Shown here piece after piece: positions 59,352 to 64,000 of a stretch of 64,000 bases of DNA (positions are counted from its first letter, which is position 1; each line of letters opens with the position of its first letter). This stretch comes from Musa acuminata AAA Group. Its lineage: Eukaryota; Streptophyta; Magnoliopsida; Zingiberales; Musaceae. Under the pieces are notes generated by a model. That model saw only the letters and a list, made by a program, of their open reading frames with translations. It searched no databases and was not told where the DNA came from. Both the position numbers and the translations under genes were made by a program. The stretch lies in the NCBI RefSeq assembly GCF_036884655.1, contig NC_088357.1, forward strand, positions 9,864,501 through 9,928,500, in the 5' to 3' direction.

Positions 59352-61858
59352 CCCGATCACATCAGTTTGCCTCTATCGCGTGGATTGGGATCGCCCAACC
59401 GCCCGACGTCCGCTTCCTTCCTTCGAGACGCGGCTTGCGACGTCCCTGTTGTATCCACGAATGCGGTCTGCTGCTCCTGCGGACCACGTTAGGGTTGCCA
59501 TGGGAAGTTGCCGCCTATCGAACGCTCAAATCCGCAGGGCACCGACAGAAATACGTTTAATACGCTTTTCTGACACTCACAACCTCACCTGTTGTTTTAC
59601 TGGAGGAAACGAGGGGACCCACTTGAGACTCGCGAATCCCAACCACACGCACGTAGAAGCAACGTGTAACCAAGAAAACAAATAAAGGACGGAGCAACAA
59701 TTAATACTGGGCGAGAAATGCGTCGTGACACGACATAACTCACCACGCATTAATTTGGGCCAACCGGATCGGACGCCGTCAAACTGCAATAAATGCGAAC
59801 TCGAGTCTGGCTTGGATCGGAGCTCGATCGCTCGAATTGGGTCATAAGTTATGGTGCGATTGGACCGTTTGTAATTGGAATCTTCTTCGGCTATTTCTTT
59901 CTTCTCAATGACAGAATCAGCTACGACCGTCTTTCTTATGGATAGGGGGAAGGTCAAGCGTTGACTTGCAACCATTAGCTCGATCCAGTGAGATGATACA
60001 CACTATCAGAGGAACATTATGAACAGCCAGCCATATGAAAGAAGGTATTGGGTCAACTTAGCACTGGATCCTTGGACTTGGATCTGGTAGCTTCTTCTGA
60101 TCCAAAGATCCAAGTCAAATTAGGGTTCATCGGGCTACAAATCCCTCTCGCCACCTTGTTGTATATTAATATTAGTAAAATACACAGTCCCAAAACTAAT
60201 AACACGACCATGTTCTTGGCAGAAACTCGATGGGTTTCTGTGCAGAGCCTGTGGTTAGAATCCATGGCCATGTGTGTGAGCTGCAAGAATGGCTGTCTTC
60301 CCCACAGCTAGGAAGAAACTGGTCCATCCAACGTACCTTCTACATGAACCAGAGCCCACAGGTTGCAGCCATCGCTTGCACACGTAGTCAAAGTCTCATC
60401 ATTCTGTTTGACCTTTCTTTTGGCCTCTTGTCTTAACTGGCTCTCCGAAAGTTCACGGCCTTCTTGTCTTCTTCACCTTTGCATGCACCTGCGCAGCAGT
60501 GATCCCAACCAGAGCAGGCACTTGTCCTTGCTGCGCGCATCATGACACCCAGTCGAAACTATTTGCAGCTGTTCTTTCTCTTCCTCTGTTCTGAAACATT
60601 GCATTCCAACCCCAGCCTGCCTTGAGAATTCAATGGATCTAGGCTTCGTCAGTTGGTCTTGACTCTGTGGATGTGGTTTCAGTTTTGTGTGATGCGAATG
60701 AATGATTCATTCCCACTCATCAGATTCGAGCTGAAGCAGAAGATGAGGTGTAGTCTGACAAAGATTTTTGTTGCTCTCTCATTATTGAATCACAAAGTGA
60801 TGAACACAGTAAAATTCCTCTGCTTCATTTTGCCACTGGGAATTTTCTACTAGACACTTTTTGTCTCACATGCATTTCACATCTTTCCTCCATTTCATTC
60901 TGCCACTCATAAAACATTGCTACATTCATGTTAATCACAAAAAATGAAAGGAAAAGAAAGCCTTCACTTCATCATCAAGCAGAATTAAGGAGTTTTGGTT
61001 TGAATTTTGCTAATAGTATTACTGCAGCAGCATCTTTTTCTACATCAAAGAAACAATCCTTCACCAAACAGGAAGGTTTAGCAACCTCACCAATCAAAAC
61101 ACCAACTTTCTAATCTTTTAAGCAGGCCTCAATTTTCAAGTCCATATTTTGCAAACAAGTTTGACAACATAAATCAGTTTGGTCTCCCATCATAAAGAGA
61201 ATCAGCTTCACCACTATGATAATCTTGCAGTTCTGATACTGCAAAACACAGAAATAAAGAGAGATCTGCTTCATTAATATGATAATACCCCAACATTTTA
61301 TTTTTGTCGAGTGGCACAGCCCGATTCGATGGAATCAATTATCAAATGGTACAAACACATCATTATAATGTGAAATAACTCAGGTATGAAACTATATGAA
61401 AAATGGATCTGCAGTTATTACAAGCTAAGATTAGCTTGTGGCATTAATTACAATAGATCTAATAGGTGCAATATGCCATGGGCTGTAAGGGATTAGATCT
61501 TAGGATGGATCTTCTAAGAGCACCTCCAATTCCAATAAGAAACACTAGAATCACCACTACATGAAGTTTTATATGTTCACTTCCCAAGGTTCATCATACT
61601 TGACTCCTCTTTTGTATCATGGAGGGAAGCAAAGTCCAGAGTCTGAGGCAGACAAGCAGTCAAACAATAGGATGGCAGACAAAAGATGTACAATAAGAAA
61701 AAAAGTTCACTTAAAAATGTCAACAAATAAAACCTTTTCAAGGAAAGCTACTTCCTCCTTTTCTTCAACTCTATTCTTTTTTTTTCTTTTAATTTGGGTG
61801 GCAATTTTTGATCGCCCAAAGGATTTATCTACTAGTTTCTCACAAAATGGAGAAAAAG

Positions 61859-61890
<32 letters not shown>

Positions 61891-62212
61891 AGACACTCAC
61901 AACTAGTTGCCCCCTATCTTGATCATGACACAGGTCTCCTCAGTTCTCTCAATTTCTTCCCTTGCTCCTTTTGATCTTTGCAGACTCTGGAATTTTGTTG
62001 ACTTGACAAAACTGGTGGCTGCTTGATTCATTTCCAAGGCGTCGGTAAAGGACTGGACTGCCCAGTTTTATTAGATCCTCCTTTTCCATTCATCTTTTTA
62101 TCATTTTGGTTTTGCCAAAATTATGACCACTATGCCCCACTAATAAACCAGACTACTTGTTGGAAAGTACCAGTGTCTTCAAAGCAGGTAAGTAGCGCAC
62201 ACAAAGTCTTCT
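59352..62212. other. spacer between the GEM-like and cyclin genes
   Basis: About 2.9 kb. The first 300 bp is GC-rich and probably the GEM-like 5' UTR and promoter. A (CAA)n tract lies at about 61860-61889 inside a low-complexity frame. No gene could be supported on either strand. Confidence 0.55.
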
Positions 62213-64000
62213 TCATGAGATTGATGAGCTGCTTAATTTCCTCCTTTTACTAGCTGGAGAATCACCTCCACATGTTGCATGAGATCCAGCAGTTGTATCA
62301 TCACTGTTATAGCTTAGGCATGCTGCATCCAACACCCCAATTGGGCTTTGTGGTAGAGAGGAAACTGATGAAATAGCAATTTTGCGTGGCCTAGACCTCA
62401 CTGCCATCAAGTCTTGGATCACCTCAAAACACCTCAAGACACCTTCCTGCAAAACCAACAGTCCAATACCAGATAAGAACTTCAAGAACATCAACCGGTC
62501 GGTAATGGAACATGAAGCCAATCAAAGAAACACACAAATATGAAGAAGAGCAAGCACTTGGGATCGGATGCACCTGCACAACATGGATACAGCATGACAA
62601 AGCCTTCTCGACTTCTACAACCTGAGTTTCCCTCAAAGCTGACAGCGCAATGGCCGCAGCAACTTCGGATGGTCTGAATACTAACAAATCGGTCCCTGAA
62701 TGGCATTGTCCCTTGGTCATACAACTTAATCCACCAAACTAAGTCTAACAGGGTTGAGGAAAGATGAACATGACAGCTTAAACAATGAGATGATCTATAT
62801 ACCTCTAGCCATGCTTAAGATGAGTTCCACGGACCGAGACACCAATATCTTGCTTGGGGGACTACCACCATTGAACTTATGAAGGAAGAAATCTACGTAA
62901 GAGAAGGGAGTCACTGCTTGCATCCTCCATTTGAGGGTGCTAAGCACCAGTAGCTCCATTCTTTGTATAGTCTTTGCTTCAAATACATATTTTGCATCGC
63001 CTACCTAGCGAAAGCAATGCACCACAGATTCAGAATAACTATATGGTCAAAGAACACGACATGGAATTATAATTACAAAGCTTTTCTCACTTGTAAGTCC
63101 AGAGATAGAGGGACTTCGGTTTCCTCCATTTTCGCAGCCAAAGATAAGCAGGCCACAGATAATAGTTGTGTCATCCAAGCCTTTCCTTGCTGCAAATAGT
63201 ATTAAATCAAGTTAAGATCATTCCTTCCCACGAGACAAAGGAATCAACTTGAACTTGAAAACCACACTTTGCAGATCCGGGTACATGCAATGCGTGCTCA
63301 AAGATCAGATTACAGGCAATTGTGAGAGTTCTTACAGGAAGCTCATAGCCAGAGAGGAACCGATCCAAGTAATTTACTGCTAAATATGCACTGAGCGGAC
63401 CGAAGCTGTAATGGGCATGAACCTGTTCCACAAACCATAAGACACATTGATCACAAAAGAGTTGTGGACCAAATTTTGCATCAATACATGGGAAACTTTG
63501 CAAGATAGAGTAGCACAATATCCATCAACATTATCAAGTGACAAGTAGATGGCTATTAAAAGAAATCGTTCTCCAAATCAAATCATTGAAGAATTCTACA
63601 CGAGAGACAAAAGTAACATAAAGATCAGGAAGAAAGGCTCGATAAGTACACTGTTTTGTTTGAGAAGCCAACATTGCAGATTCCAAGATCCAAATGTCAA
63701 TATCAGAAAGGTAATGCTATGTTGACTAAAAGCCACAGAAATCCCAAATACCTTAGAAAGCTGGTACCAAAAACAAGAGTCTCATTCAACAAAGTCACCG
63801 AAGTTGACTAAGAACAGGTAGAAAAAGAAAAATAACCCCACCTTCAAGATCCAATCGATGGCATCTCTCCTGATAGCCAAGTCTAGAGCCCCGGACCGCA
63901 GCCTCTCGGCATAGTCCTCCCTCGGCATATATTCCGTTTCTCGCTCAACCAGCGACCCCAAGCGCTCATCCGAGAGAACGGGAAAGTCCACGAGGAAATC
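62213..64000 (-). CDS. D-type cyclin (CYCD2/CYCD4-like), 5' end outside window
   Basis: It activates CDKA at G1/S and, with CDKA, phosphorylates the retinoblastoma protein in the nucleus. Six exons are visible: 64000-63842, 63422-63336, 63189-63091, 63004-62803, 62695-62574 and 62446-62213 (TGA). They are GT-AG throughout and in frame. The cyclin box starts at [10 protein letters not shown] and continues with [39 protein letters not shown] and [20 protein letters not shown]. The C-terminal cyclin fold is [13 protein letters not shown] to [13 protein letters not shown]. It ends with a basic [12 protein letters not shown] tail. The N-terminal LxCxE motif lies beyond the window edge. Codons at 63991 and 63992 continue upstream, so the visible frame start is not the real one. 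Confidence 0.92.

Noticed and set aside
61561..61974. 137-codon frame with a run of Gln
   Set aside because: The Gln run is a (CAA)n microsatellite and the rest shows no domain.

Overview
The window is nuclear DNA from a flowering plant. The evidence is spliced genes with GT-AG introns, plant-only families (isoamylase 3, classical arabinogalactan protein, phytocyanin, ATL RING-H2, GEM-like GRAM protein, D-type cyclin), several Ty1/copia retrotransposons and long (AT)n and (GA)n tracts. Some genes are very GC-rich and sharply set off from AT-rich spacers (AGP, ATL, both GT61 copies). That points to a monocot; a Zingiberales genome such as banana or a relative would fit the gene density and intron sizes, but this is inference.

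Layout from left to right: the 3' end of an isoamylase 3 gene (64-6532, +); an arabinogalactan protein (8015-8464, +); about 4 kb of microsatellite-rich spacer; a two-exon uclacyanin-type phytocyanin (12504-13226, -); a single-exon, probably tail-anchored coiled-coil protein (14550-15158, -). Two copia elements lie side by side. Copia-1 (16424-21635) is young and nearly intact, with a perfect CTAAT target duplication. Copia-2 (21985-25571) has a TCCAT target duplication but a 5' end rebuilt from a 35-bp LTR stub and an inverted piece of gag. Then come a two-RRM, probably plastid RNA-binding protein (26862-28857, -), a subgroup Ia bHLH factor (31057-32295, -) and a heavily decayed copia relic (32412-36648).

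The right half holds an ATL RING-H2 ligase (41161-42468, +), a 2-oxoglutarate/Fe(II) dioxygenase (43207-44503, +) and a tandem pair of GT61 glycosyltransferases. The first GT61 copy is intact (45770-47271, +); the second carries a frameshift (53922-55430, +). The 6.4 kb between them is AT-rich and bounded by two inverted copies of one repeat family. The right copy is split by a nested 1.2-kb foldback element and ends next to the TATA box of the second GT61 gene. A four-exon GEM-like GRAM-domain gene (56175-59351, -) carries a 165-bp hairpin in an intron, and a D-type cyclin (62213-64000, -) runs off the right edge.

The genes are independent transcription units with no operon-like or pathway clustering, apart from the GT61 duplication. 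The unusual content lies in the repeats: the inverted-gag copia, the foldback element with doubled arms, and the remodelled spacer between the GT61 copies. I found no CRISPR array, rRNA, tRNA or clear non-plant insert.
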